Assembly: GCF_002995805.1 (NCBI RefSeq)
Contig: NZ_PVXL01000057.1
Location: 1-58,477, forward strand
Reading direction: 5' to 3'
Length of the DNA: 58,477 nucleotides
Source of the DNA: Neomoorella stamsii
GTDB taxonomy: Bacteria; Bacillota; DSM-521; Neomoorellales; Neomoorellaceae
In this document: one piece after another, positions 44,997 to 58,477 of the stretch
Layout of the letters: every line of letters starts with the position of its first letter
Position numbering within the stretch: position 1 is the first letter of the stretch
The notes under the pieces: model-generated
Told to the model about the DNA's origin: nothing
The model's input: the letters and a program-made list of their open reading frames with translations, nothing else
Databases searched by the model: none
Translations under genes and position numbers: made by a program

Positions 44997-45527
44997 ATGA
45001 ACAAACAGAGGGAAGCCAAGGTTGCGGCAGTGGCTGAAATAAAGGAAAAGATGGGCAATTCCATCGTCACCATCCTGGCCGACTACCGGGGAACGAATGT
45101 AGCTGAAATGACCAGGCTACGCCGGCAGTTACGGGAAGCCGGGGTAGAATTTAAAGTGGTGAAAAATACCCTCACGCGCAGGGCCGCGCAGGAATTGGGC
45201 CTGGATGCCCTTGAACCTTTCCTGGAAGGGCCAACTGCTGCGGCCTTCAGCTTAAACGACCCTGCGGCACCGGCCAAAATCTTATCGGAAGTAATGCGCA
45301 ACAGCAAGACCTTCCAGATTAAGGCGGGCGTTTTGCAGGGCAGGGTTATTGGCCTGGATGAAATCAAGGCCCTGGCCGACCTGCCCTCCCGCGAACAGCT
45401 CCTGGCCAAAGTGGTGGGCGGCTTCCAGGCTCCCCTGGCCGGGCTGGTTAACGTCCTGGCTGGCAATATCCGCAACCTGGCCTACGTCCTGGAGGCCATC
45501 CGCAAAAAGAAAGAAGAAGCAGCTTGA
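44997..45527 (+). CDS. rplJ: 50S ribosomal protein L10
   Basis: Protein of 176 residues; [29 protein letters not shown] and the C-terminal L7/L12-binding helix ([20 protein letters not shown]). ATG 44997 follows ACGGAGGTGGGG; the in-frame start at 44943 lies in the attenuator and is not used. An interspersed repeat separates it from rplL. Confidence 0.97.
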   Translation: MNKQREAKVAAVAEIKEKMGNSIVTILADYRGTNVAEMTRLRRQLREAGVEFKVVKNTLTRRAAQELGLDALEPFLEGPTAAAFSLNDPAAPAKILSEVMRNSKTFQIKAGVLQGRVIGLDEIKALADLPSREQLLAKVVGGFQAPLAGLVNVLAGNIRNLAYVLEAIRKKKEEAA

Positions 45528-45558
45528 GACCCTCATACCGCTAACACGGTACACAAAG

Positions 45559-45769
45559 GGCTGGCATTTGTTTGAAGCGAGCGACTTGGTCCAAGCGGTT
45601 AAGCAGCCGCAGGCTGTGCCGAGGAGCGAGGGCGGGGCCGAGGACAGGATGTCCGAGGCCGGATTCTAAAGGCAAGGATGCCGAATAGGCCGGGAACCCC
45701 GCCCGAGCCCGAGGCTGAGCCGTAGGCTGATCCGCGAGGACCAGGGAGCGAGCAAAAACAATGCCAGCC
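45559..45769. repeat. Interspersed palindromic repeat, copy 2 (between rplJ and rplL)
   Basis: The 211-bp uninterrupted version of the family: GGCTGGCATT at the left, AATGCCAGCC at the right, and fold-back arms such as GCGAGGGCGGGG with CCCCGCCCGAG. Homology with copy 3 also covers about 25 bp before the left end (GACCCTCAT-CCGCTAAC, 45528-45544) and about 20 bp beyond the right end (GAAGTTATTTTCAGG). It should form a long hairpin in the rplJL mRNA. Confidence 0.85.
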
Positions 45770-45826
45770 TGGAACGAAGTTATTTTCAGGGTAGAATGAT
45801 TTTCAGAGGAGGAGTGACTCTCAATC

Positions 45827-46207
45827 ATGAGCAAAGTTCAAGAAATTATCGATGCCGTCAAAGGTTTGACGGTGCTGGAACTCGCCGAACTGGTTAAGGC
45901 CCTGGAAGAAGAATTTGGCGTCAGCGCTGCCGCGCCGGTAGCCATGGCTGTAGCTCCGGGAGCAGCAGCCCCGGCTGAAGCACCGGCTGAAGAGCAGACC
46001 GAATTTGACGTCATCTTGAAGTCCGCCGGCGACAAGAAGATTAACGTCATCAAGGTGGTCCGCGAAATTACCGCCCTGGGCCTCAAAGAAGCCAAAGACC
46101 TGGTAGACAACGCTCCCAAGCCGGTTAAAGAAAAGGTCAGCAAAGAAGAAGCCGAAAGCATCAAGGCCAAGCTGGAAGAAGCCGGCGCCACTGTGGAAAT
46201 CAAATAG
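45827..46207 (+). CDS. rplL: 50S ribosomal protein L7/L12
   Basis: Protein of 126 residues: N-terminal dimerisation helices ([14 protein letters not shown]), an Ala/Pro/Glu-rich hinge, and the C-terminal domain ([39 protein letters not shown]). It forms the factor-recruiting stalk. ATG 45827 follows AGAGGAGGAG just outside the repeat. Confidence 0.97.
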   Translation: MSKVQEIIDAVKGLTVLELAELVKALEEEFGVSAAAPVAMAVAPGAAAPAEAPAEEQTEFDVILKSAGDKKINVIKVVREITALGLKEAKDLVDNAPKPVKEKVSKEEAESIKAKLEEAGATVEIK

Positions 46208-46222
46208 TTGCCTGCTGCCAGA

Positions 46223-46257
46223 AGCCGGGGAACCGACGCTCCCCGGCTATAATTTTT
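46223..46257 (+). terminator. Terminator between rplL and rpoB
   Basis: AGCCGGGGA and TCCCCGGCT form a perfect 9-bp stem, followed by ATAATTTTT. Confidence 0.85.
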
Positions 46258-46261
46258 GTCC

Positions 46262-46290
46262 TTGACATTAGTCGCCCTTTATGCTAACAT
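46262..46290 (+). promoter_or_regulatory. Promoter of rpoBC
   Basis: A perfect TTGACA (46262-46267) and TAACAT (46285-46290) are 17 bp apart, right after the rplL terminator. A 130-base leader precedes rpoB. Confidence 0.75.
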
Positions 46291-46369
46291 AACAAAATGC
46301 CATTAATTTGCTGTCACATGATTAAGTATTTCCTGGGACGGCAATAATAGGTAGCAGGAACTTTAGAGG

Positions 46370-46402
46370 TCAAAAGCGAGGTTTTCAACACCTTGCTTTT
46401 GA
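46370..46402 (+). promoter_or_regulatory. Hairpin in the rpoB leader
   Basis: TCAAAAGCGAGGT and ACCTTGCTTTTGA form a 13-base stem with one mismatch and a seven-base loop, ending nine bases before the G-run ribosome-binding site of rpoB. It could modulate initiation or be an attenuator remnant. Confidence 0.45.
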
Positions 46403-46422
46403 ATTTCTTGTGGGGGGGACCC

Positions 46423-49400
46423 ATGTTGGCTTATCCGGTCAAGGTTGGGACCAGGGAACGGTGGACCTTTGCTAAAATCAAGGAGACCCTGGAGTTACCA
46501 AACCTGATTGAAATCCAGCGTAACTCCTACCAGTGGTTCATTGATGAAGGTTTGCGGGAAATTTTGCGGGATATTTCGCCAATCCAGGATTTTACCGGCA
46601 ACCTGGTCCTGGAATTTGTTGATTATTCCCTGGGTGAGCCCAAGTACTCCCAGGAAGAATGCAAAGAGCGGGATATGACCTATGCTGCCCCCCTGCGGGT
46701 CAAGGTTCGGCTTATTAACAAAGAAACAGGCGAAGTTAAAGAGCAGGAAGTCTTTATGGGGGATTTCCCCCTCATGACGGAAAAGGGCACCTTTATCATT
46801 AACGGTGCTGAAAGGGTTATTGTCAGCCAGCTGGTCCGTTCACCGGGGGCCTATTATACGGAAAGTAAAGATGCTAACGGGACAAATGTATACGGCGCCA
46901 CCATTATTCCCAACCGGGGTGCCTGGCTGGAGTTCGAAACCGACAATACCGAAAGCATCTACGTCCGTATTGACCGGACGCGGAAGATCCCGGCCACCGT
47001 CCTCCTGCGCGCCCTGGGCTATACGACTAATGCCCGTATCCTCGAACTCTTTGACTTTGATACGCGTATCCAGAATACCATGGAAAAGGATAACACCGAT
47101 TCCGAAGAGGAAGCCCTGGTAGAGATCTATAAACGCCTGCGTCCTGGTGAGCCCCCGACTGTCGAGAGCGCCAGGAACCTGCTGGAATCCCTTTTCTTTG
47201 ATCCCAAGCGCTACGATCTGGGCAACGTCGGTCGCTACAAGTTGAACAAAAAGCTGGGTCATGGCGTTTTGACGCAGGAAGTTAACGGCCGGCAGGAGTA
47301 TATTCGTTGCCTTACCAAAGAGGATATTATCTATGCCATCAAATACCTGCTGCGCCTTATGGATGGCGAAGTTAAACCCGATGATATCGACCACCTGGGT
47401 AACCGCCGCCTGCGTTCTGTTGGCGAGCTCCTCCAGAACCAGTTCCGTATTGGCCTGGCCCGCATGGAGCGGGTAGTGCGGGAGCGGATGACCATTCAGG
47501 ATGTGGATGTCATTACACCCCAGGTGCTGATTAACATCCGGCCGGTAGTGGCGGCCATCAAGGAATTCTTTGGTTCCAGCCAGCTGTCCCAGTTTATGGA
47601 CCAGACTAACCCCCTTGCCGAGTTAACCCATAAACGGCGCCTCTCGGCCCTGGGGCCCGGTGGCCTGTCCCGGGAACGGGCCGGTTTTGAAGTGCGGGAC
47701 GTGCATACTTCCCACTACGGCCGCATGTGTCCCATTGAGACCCCTGAAGGCCCGAACATTGGCCTGATTGGTTCTTTAAGTACCTATGCCCGCATCAATG
47801 AGTTTGGTTTTATTGAAACCCCCTACCGGCGGGTAGATAAAGAAAAGGGCGTCGTCACCAACGAAATTGATTACCTGACTGCCGATGAAGAGGACAAGTA
47901 CGTCATTGCCCAGGCCAACGCTCCCCTGGATGAAGAAGGCCATTTCTTAGAGAAGCGGGTTAACGCCCGTCATGCCGGGGAAATTGTAGTCGTACCTGCC
48001 GACCGGGTTGATTACATGGACGTTTCCCCCAAGCAGATGGTCAGTGTGGCCACGGCCCTTATCCCCTTCCTGGAGCATGACGACGCCAACCGGGCCCTTA
48101 TGGGAGCCAACATGCAGCGCCAGGCCGTACCCCTCTTAAGGACCGAGGCGCCCGTAATAGGCACTGGTATGGAATGGCGGGCGGCCCAGGATTCCGGGGT
48201 GGTCGTCCTGGCGAGAAACAGCGGCATTGTGGAAAGGGTTACGGCCCGCGAGATTGTCATCCGCACCGATGCCGGTACCGTGGATACCTACCGCCTGCAA
48301 AAGTTCGTCCGTTCCAACCAGGGAACCTGCATTAACCAGAAGCCCATTGTCCGCAAAGGGGAGCGGGTAACTGCCGGCCAGCCCATCGCTGACGGCCCTT
48401 CCACAAACCAGGGCGAGCTGGCCCTGGGCCGCAATATCCTGGTAGCCTTTATGACCTGGGAAGGATACAACTATGAGGACGCCATCCTCATTAGCGAGAA
48501 GCTGGTTAAGGAAGACATTTTTACTTCTATTCACATTGAAGAATATGAATGTGACGCCCGGGATACCAAACTGGGACCGGAAGAGATCACTCGCGATATT
48601 CCCAACGTCAGCGAAGACGTTTTAAAGGACCTGGACGAGCGGGGCATCATTCGTATCGGTGCCGAGGTACGCCCGGGTGACATCCTGGTAGGTAAAGTTA
48701 CTCCCAAGGGCGAGACGGAGCTGACCGCCGAAGAGCGTTTGCTAAGGGCCATTTTCGGCGAAAAGGCCCGGGAAGTGCGGGATACTTCCTTGAGGGTACC
48801 CCACGGGGAGTCGGGTATCGTTGTCGATGTCAAGGTCTTTTCCCGGGAGAACGGTGATGAGCTGGCCCCCGGGGTTAATGAGCTGGTCCGGGTTTACGTC
48901 GCCCAGAAACGGAAGATTTCCGTAGGGGACAAGATGGCCGGCCGCCACGGGAATAAGGGCGTTATCTCCCGCATCATGCCGGAAGAGGATATGCCCTTCC
49001 TCCCCGACGGTACGCCCATTGAGATTGTGTTAAATCCCTTGGGCGTGCCCTCCCGGATGAATTTAGGCCAGATCCTGGAAACACACCTGGGCTGGGCGGC
49101 TAAAGCCCTGGGGATTAATGTAGCCACCCCGGTTTTTGACGGGGCTTCGGAAGAGGAGATTAAGGCTAAACTAAGGGAAGCCGGCCTGCCTGAAGACGGC
49201 AAGACCATACTTTATGACGGCCGTACCGGCGAGCCTTTTGACCGTCCCATTACCGTAGGCTATATGTATATGCTGAAACTGGCCCACCTGGTGGATGACA
49301 AGATCCATGCCCGGTCCACCGGCCCCTATTCCTTGGTTACCCAGCAGCCCCTGGGCGGTAAAGCCCAGTTTGGCGGCCAGCGTTTTGGGGAAATGGAGGT

Positions 49401-49875
49401 CTGGGCCCTGGAAGCTTACGGTGCGGCCTATACCCTCCAGGAAATCCTGACGGTAAAATCCGATGACGTCGTCGGCCGGGTCAAGACCTACGAGGCCATT
49501 GTGAAAGGGGAAAATGTCCCGGAACCCGGGGTGCCGGAATCCTTTAAGGTATTAATTAAAGAACTCCAGAGCCTGGGTCTGGATGTCAAAGTCCTCTCGG
49601 AGGAAAACGAAGAAATCGAAATTAAAGAAGACGATGATGATGGTGTCGAAGCAGCCCAGGACCTGGGCCTGGACATCCAGGGCCAGCCTGAAGCAGAGCC
49701 GGGAGAGGCTGTCGATGAAGCTGAAGAAGAAGACCTGGACTTTGATCCTGCCGACCTTGATCCCGGCGAACTGGAACTGGAGGTTGAAGGAGATGATTTT
49801 GACAGTGATTTTACAGTTATAAAACCACGGGCCAGGGTAGTCCCGGGCGGTAAATATGACGAAGAAGAAATTTAA
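46423..49875 (+). CDS. rpoB: DNA-directed RNA polymerase subunit beta
   Basis: Protein of 1150 residues, full length. [11 protein letters not shown], the rifampicin region [20 protein letters not shown] with [10 protein letters not shown], and [15 protein letters not shown] are conserved. An acidic C-terminal tail (residues about 1075-1130, rich in Glu and Asp) extends beyond the core. ATG 46423 is used; the in-frame start at 46393 lies within the leader hairpin. The GGGGGGG before it serves as ribosome-binding site. Confidence 0.98.
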   Translation: MLAYPVKVGTRERWTFAKIKETLELPNLIEIQRNSYQWFIDEGLREILRDISPIQDFTGNLVLEFVDYSLGEPKYSQEECKERDMTYAAPLRVKVRLINKETGEVKEQEVFMGDFPLMTEKGTFIINGAERVIVSQLVRSPGAYYTESKDANGTNVYGATIIPNRGAWLEFETDNTESIYVRIDRTRKIPATVLLRALGYTTNARILELFDFDTRIQNTMEKDNTDSEEEALVEIYKRLRPGEPPTVESARNLLESLFFDPKRYDLGNVGRYKLNKKLGHGVLTQEVNGRQEYIRCLTKEDIIYAIKYLLRLMDGEVKPDDIDHLGNRRLRSVGELLQNQFRIGLARMERVVRERMTIQDVDVITPQVLINIRPVVAAIKEFFGSSQLSQFMDQTNPLAELTHKRRLSALGPGGLSRERAGFEVRDVHTSHYGRMCPIETPEGPNIGLIGSLSTYARINEFGFIETPYRRVDKEKGVVTNEIDYLTADEEDKYVIAQANAPLDEEGHFLEKRVNARHAGEIVVVPADRVDYMDVSPKQMVSVATALIPFLEHDDANRALMGANMQRQAVPLLRTEAPVIGTGMEWRAAQDSGVVVLARNSGIVERVTAREIVIRTDAGTVDTYRLQKFVRSNQGTCINQKPIVRKGERVTAGQPIADGPSTNQGELALGRNILVAFMTWEGYNYEDAILISEKLVKEDIFTSIHIEEYECDARDTKLGPEEITRDIPNVSEDVLKDLDERGIIRIGAEVRPGDILVGKVTPKGETELTAEERLLRAIFGEKAREVRDTSLRVPHGESGIVVDVKVFSRENGDELAPGVNELVRVYVAQKRKISVGDKMAGRHGNKGVISRIMPEEDMPFLPDGTPIEIVLNPLGVPSRMNLGQILETHLGWAAKALGINVATPVFDGASEEEIKAKLREAGLPEDGKTILYDGRTGEPFDRPITVGYMYMLKLAHLVDDKIHARSTGPYSLVTQQPLGGKAQFGGQRFGEMEVWALEAYGAAYTLQEILTVKSDDVVGRVKTYEAIVKGENVPEPGVPESFKVLIKELQSLGLDVKVLSEENEEIEIKEDDDDGVEAAQDLGLDIQGQPEAEPGEAVDEAEEEDLDFDPADLDPGELELEVEGDDFDSDFTVIKPRARVVPGGKYDEEEI

Positions 49876-49898
49876 GGTCTTCAAGGGGGGCAGGAATA

Positions 49899-53396
<3,498 letters not shown>

Positions 53397-53435
53397 TAGT
53401 ATAAGAAAGTGTGACTGCCCAGGGGAGGTTGAATT

Positions 53436-53687
53436 ATGTCCTATGAGCGTTTGCGGGTGGCCAAAAAACGAGTGGTAGGCACCAAACAGGTCACCAAAGC
53501 GGTAATGAAGGGGACAGCCCGGGTGGTCTATATAGCTAAGGATGCCGAACCCCATGTAACCGGGCCGTTAATTCAGCTTTGCCGCGAACGGGGTGTAGAA
53601 GTAGTCGAGGTAGACTCAATGAAAGAGCTGGGGCGGGCCTGCGGCATCGAAGTAGGTTCAGCCTCAGCCGTTATCTTGGAAGAATAG
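53436..53687 (+). CDS. L7Ae-family RNA-binding protein (YbxF-like)
   Basis: Protein of 83 residues with the L7Ae/L30e fold: VVGTKQVTKAVMKGTARVVY, AKDAEP and an aliphatic C-terminus. Bacterial YbxF/YlxQ homologues bind kink-turn RNAs. Located between rpoC and rpsL as in Bacillus (ybxF). RBS GGGGAGG. Confidence 0.93.
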   Translation: MSYERLRVAKKRVVGTKQVTKAVMKGTARVVYIAKDAEPHVTGPLIQLCRERGVEVVEVDSMKELGRACGIEVGSASAVILEE

Positions 53688-53708
53688 CCGGGGAAGGAGG
53701 TGGAAGGA

Positions 53709-54083
53709 ATGCCGACAATCCAGCAGCTGGTGCGAGAGGCAAGGGAAAAGGTAGTCAAAAAGTCGACGGCACCTGCCTTAAAGGAATGTCCCCAGAAGCG
53801 GGGTGTCTGCACCCGTGTTTATACAACTACACCCAAAAAGCCCAATTCGGCCCTGCGCAAGGTAGCCCGGGTACGCCTAACCAATGGCATTGAGGTAACC
53901 GCCTACATCCCCGGTATTGGTCATAATTTGCAGGAACACTCGGTGGTCCTGGTAAGGGGGGGCAGGGTGAAGGACCTGCCGGGCGTCAGGTATCATATTA
54001 TCAGAGGTACCCTCGATTCTGCCGGCGTCCAGAACCGTAACCAGGGCCGTTCTAAGTACGGGGCCAAACGGCCCAAAAAGTAG
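53709..54083 (+). CDS. rpsL: 30S ribosomal protein S12
   Basis: Protein of 124 residues: [30 protein letters not shown] (the streptomycin-resistance Lys region, wild type) and [18 protein letters not shown] 53709 follows AAGGAGGTGGAAGG; the in-frame ATG-less start at 53700 is inside that site. Confidence 0.98.
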   Translation: MPTIQQLVREAREKVVKKSTAPALKECPQKRGVCTRVYTTTPKKPNSALRKVARVRLTNGIEVTAYIPGIGHNLQEHSVVLVRGGRVKDLPGVRYHIIRGTLDSAGVQNRNQGRSKYGAKRPKK

Positions 54084-54099
54084 TGGTAAGGGGGGATAA

Positions 54100-54573
<474 letters not shown>

Positions 54574-54663
54574 GTGTGGGGGTCAGGGGCCCAGGAACTG
54601 GAGGTCTCACCTCACAGCGACCTCCGGTACCTGAAACCTGATTACAAGAAGGGATGAAACTTT

Positions 54664-56742
54664 ATGGCTAGAGAATACCCACTGGAAAAAACCAGGAATA
54701 TCGGTATCATGGCCCATATTGATGCCGGTAAGACTACTACCACCGAGAGGATACTTTTCTATACCGGCCGCGTGCACCGTATGGGCGAAGTGCATGAAGG
54801 CAATGCAACCATGGACTGGATGGTCCAGGAACAGGAACGTGGTATCACCATTACCTCGGCTGCTACTACCTGCTTCTGGCGGGACCATCGTATTAACATT
54901 ATCGACACGCCAGGCCACGTGGATTTTACCGTGGAGGTAGAACGCTCTTTGCGCGTCCTGGATGGGGCTATAGCCGTCTTCTGTTCTGTAGGCGGGGTTG
55001 AGCCCCAGTCGGAAACCGTCTGGCGTCAGGCGGATAAATACGGCGTACCCAGGATTGCCTATATCAATAAAATGGACCGGATCGGGGCTGATTTTTACCG
55101 GGGCGTCAGGATGATTGCCGACCGCCTGGGAGCCAATCCGGTGCCCATCCAGTTACCCATTGGCGCTGAAGATAATTTCCGCGGCCTGGTAGATTTGATC
55201 CGCCTGAAGGCCATTTACTACACTGACGATTTAGGGACCGCCATTGAGGAAGGGCCTGTTCCAGCCGACATGGAAGACCTGGTGCGCGAATACCGGGAGA
55301 AGTTGCTGGAGGCTGTGGCCGAAAGCGATGAAGAATTAATGCTCAAGTACCTGGAAGGGGAAGAGCTAACCGAAGAGGAGATCAAGGCCGGTATTCGCAA
55401 GGCAACCATTGCTGTCAAGATGGTACCGGTTCTCTGCGGTTCTTCTTTTAAAAACAAAGGCGTTCAGCCCCTGCTGGATGCGGTGGTGGATTTCTTACCC
55501 GCGCCCACTGACGTGCCAGCCATCCAGGGTATTGACCCGGAAACAGGCTCCGAGGATGAGCGTCATTCCAGCGATAACGAGCCCTTTGCCGCTCTGGCCT
55601 TTAAAATCATGGCCGATCCTTATGTAGGCAAGTTAACCTTTTTCCGGGTCTATTCCGGGACCATCAAATCTGGCTCTTATGTTTACAATTCCACCAAGGG
55701 CCGCCGGGAGCGGATCGGCCGTATCTTACGCATGCACGCTAACCACCGGGAGGAAGTTGAAGAGGCCTACGCCGGTGATATAGCGGCAGCGGTGGGCTTG
55801 AAGGAAACGACCACCGGCGATACCCTGTGCGACGAGCAGCATCCCATTGTCCTGGAGGCCATGGAATTCCCCGAGCCAGTTATTTCCGTAGCCATTGAGC
55901 CCAAAACTAAAGCCGACCAGGAAAAGATGAGCCTGGCCCTCCAGAAACTGGCCGAGGAAGACCCGACCTTTAAGATGCATACCGACCCCGAAACCGGGCA
56001 GACCATTATCTCCGGCATGGGCGAACTGCACCTGGAGATAATTGTCGACCGCCTGCTGCGGGAGTTTAAAGTGGGTGCCAAAGTCGGCCGGCCCCAGGTG
56101 GCCTACAAAGAGACCATTCGCCGGCCGGTCAAGGCCGAAGGCAAGTTTATCCGCCAGACGGGCGGCCGCGGCCAGTACGGCCACGTGATTATTGAAGTAG
56201 AACCCCAGGAGCCCGGGAAGGGTTATGAGTTTGTTAATAAGATCGTCGGCGGGGTTGTACCCAAAGAGTATGTCCCGGCAGTTGACGCCGGCGTCCAGGA
56301 AGCCATGGCCAACGGTGTTCTGGCCGGTTACCCGGTAGTAGATGTGCGGGTGTCCCTGGTGGATGGTTCTTACCACGAGGTCGACTCTTCGGAAATGGCC
56401 TTTAAGATTGCCGGTTCCCTGGCCTTCAAGGATGCCGCCAAAAAGGCCCAGCCGGTTCTCCTGGAACCGGTCATGAAGGTCGAAGTTGTGGTACCGGAAG
56501 AATATATGGGCGATGTTATCGGTGACCTGAACTCCCGCCGCGGCCGGGTGGAAGGTATGGAGCCCCGGTCCGGCGCCCAGGTCATTCGCGCCCTTGTCCC
56601 TCTGGCCGAGATGTTCGGTTATGCCACCGACCTGCGGTCCCGGACCCAGGGCCGGGGTACCTACGTCATGCAGTTTGATCATTATGAAGAGGTACCCCAG
56701 AACATCGCCACCGAGATTATCAGCAAACGCCAGGGAGCATAA
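54664..56742 (+). CDS. fusA: Elongation factor G
   Basis: Protein of 692 residues: G1 [14 protein letters not shown], switch [23 protein letters not shown], and the domain IV region ([14 protein letters not shown]). It catalyses ribosomal translocation. ATG 54664 follows AGAAGGG. An interspersed repeat lies between fusA and the second tuf gene. Confidence 0.98.
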   Translation: MAREYPLEKTRNIGIMAHIDAGKTTTTERILFYTGRVHRMGEVHEGNATMDWMVQEQERGITITSAATTCFWRDHRINIIDTPGHVDFTVEVERSLRVLDGAIAVFCSVGGVEPQSETVWRQADKYGVPRIAYINKMDRIGADFYRGVRMIADRLGANPVPIQLPIGAEDNFRGLVDLIRLKAIYYTDDLGTAIEEGPVPADMEDLVREYREKLLEAVAESDEELMLKYLEGEELTEEEIKAGIRKATIAVKMVPVLCGSSFKNKGVQPLLDAVVDFLPAPTDVPAIQGIDPETGSEDERHSSDNEPFAALAFKIMADPYVGKLTFFRVYSGTIKSGSYVYNSTKGRRERIGRILRMHANHREEVEEAYAGDIAAAVGLKETTTGDTLCDEQHPIVLEAMEFPEPVISVAIEPKTKADQEKMSLALQKLAEEDPTFKMHTDPETGQTIISGMGELHLEIIVDRLLREFKVGAKVGRPQVAYKETIRRPVKAEGKFIRQTGGRGQYGHVIIEVEPQEPGKGYEFVNKIVGGVVPKEYVPAVDAGVQEAMANGVLAGYPVVDVRVSLVDGSYHEVDSSEMAFKIAGSLAFKDAAKKAQPVLLEPVMKVEVVVPEEYMGDVIGDLNSRRGRVEGMEPRSGAQVIRALVPLAEMFGYATDLRSRTQGRGTYVMQFDHYEEVPQNIATEIISKRQGA

Positions 56743-56908
56743 GCATAGGGAAGTGCGAAGTGGGAAGTTTTACTGCCTGCTTCGGTAACTGAACATTTTA
56801 ATGGGGCGTGTTCCGTTGTTGGTAAAGGGGCTACTTTGGACGGTAGACCACCATTATTAACAGACCCTCATGCCGCTAACGCGACACCATCAGAAGGATG
56901 AAATAACG
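56743..56908. other. Non-coding spacer between fusA and repeat copy 3
   Basis: No ORF is supported. AAGTGCGAAGTGGGAAG resembles the hairpin sequence ahead of rpmG. The 25 bp at 56862-56887 (GACCCTCATGCCGCTAAC) match the sequence left of repeat copy 2, so the family's left boundary may lie here. Confidence 0.5.
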
Positions 56909-57208
56909 GGCTGGCATTTGTTTGGAGCGAGCGAGCTTCTACCGAGCGGTTAAGCAGCCGCAGGCTGTGCCGAGGAGCGAGGGCGGGGCCGAGGACAGAG
57001 AGGCCAAAGGCCGGATTCTAAAGGCAAGGATGCCGAATAGGCCGCCCAGCACTCACAGTAACCAAGTTACAGTAACCAGTTCTTCGGTCTATGCAGTCGT
57101 ACTACCTTTGGAGGTAGCTGAGTTAAGTGAGTGCTGGGCGCCCGAGACCGAGGCTGAGCCGTAGGCTGATCCGCGAGGACCAGGGAGCGAGTAAAAACAA
57201 TGCCAGCC
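56909..57208. repeat. Interspersed palindromic repeat, copy 3 (between fusA and tuf)
   Basis: Same ends as the other copies (GGCTGGCATT / AATGCCAGCC) and nearly identical body to copy 2. It is interrupted by a 94-bp nested palindrome that replaces the apex (GGGAACC) of the central hairpin. The right end is followed by GAAGTTATTTTCAGG, shared with copy 2, then the tuf ribosome-binding site. Confidence 0.85.
57045..57138. mobile_element. Nested palindromic element, 94 bp, inside repeat copy 3
   Basis: Perfect 12-bp terminal inverted repeats CCCAGCACTCAC and GTGAGTGCTGGG. The outer 11 bp are identical to those of the 68-bp insert in copy 1, but the interior is unrelated and contains an internal CTACCTTTGGAGGTAG hairpin and AGTAACCA repeats. 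Confidence 0.6.
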
Positions 57209-57274
57209 TGGAGTGAAGTTATTTTCAGGCTTCTCACCTTTCATTTCTCAATAACGGAGGAGGCAAAACCACCC

Positions 57275-58477
<1,203 letters not shown>

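Noticed and set aside
55726..56682. 318-codon minus-strand ORF opposite fusA, and similar long antisense ORFs in rplA, rpoC and livH
   Set aside because: They mirror highly conserved genes, lack ribosome-binding sites and have no recognisable domain; they reflect GC-rich codon bias.
57056..57083. GTAACC repeats inside the nested element as another SARP site
   Set aside because: The two GTAACC copies are 14 bp apart, not 11, and no -10 hexamer lies eight bases after the second.

Overview
The window looks like the chromosome of a Moorella-type, spore-forming, probably thermophilic and acetogenic clostridial Firmicute. This is inferred from gene order (radA-carD-yacL-ispDF-cysES-mrnC-thyX-rlmB-yacP-sigH, then tuf-rpmG-secE-nusG-rplKAJL-rpoBC-rpsLG-fusA-tuf), the sporulation sigma factor SigH, a T-box leader, tiny YjcZ-like spore peptides, frequent GTG/TTG starts with strong Shine-Dalgarno sites, and generally GC-rich coding sequence. 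No species can be named from the sequence alone.

Layout. 1-3130: a DUF1858 protein, a tandem HD-GYP protein and a PhoR/WalK-like histidine kinase. 3130-3873: a 750-bp gene-free stretch that I read as two non-coding RNAs. One is a short plus-strand RNA with two anti-Shine-Dalgarno motifs. The other is a roughly 430-nt, highly structured minus-strand RNA ending in a terminator. 3874-16340: conserved housekeeping genes for DNA repair, isoprenoid precursors, cysteine and cysteinyl-tRNA, RNA processing, thymidylate and SigH, then three tRNAs and a YchF GTPase. 16500-17070: four tiny hydrophobic peptides.

17100-39800: an accessory island for acyl-CoA chemistry. A minus-strand operon encodes a hydratase, an acyl-CoA dehydrogenase and a ferredoxin-fused EtfBA pair resembling the caffeyl-CoA reductase set CarCDE. 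Plus-strand units encode thiolase, a short-chain dehydrogenase, two paralogous solute-binding lipoproteins (the first frameshifted) flanking coaD, a large STAND-TPR-SARP regulator, a small protein, a KAS III-like enzyme, a CoA-transferase and a Liv-type ABC transporter. An alpha/beta hydrolase, a soluble chemoreceptor-like protein, a LytTR regulator and a secreted lipase follow. Together these could take up carboxylates, load them onto CoA and run a four-step C4-type beta-oxidation or reverse cycle with electron transfer through ETF.

The most striking observation is that five island promoters, including the regulator's own, carry the same element: two heptamers GTAACYN and GYAACYN on an 11-bp period, with a -10 hexamer exactly (once nearly exactly) 8 bp downstream. 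This is the geometry known for SARP/BTAD activators, and the regulator encoded in the middle of the island ends in a winged helix plus BTAD domain. I therefore propose a self-contained SARP-type regulon.

39890-58477: a Nudix hydrolase and a small DMT transporter, then the translation/transcription supercluster bounded by two almost identical direct-repeat tuf genes. Three copies of a palindromic interspersed repeat sit in intercistronic gaps (cysS-mrnC, rplJ-rplL, fusA-tuf). Two of them contain a second, nested palindromic element with perfect 12-bp terminal inverted repeats.
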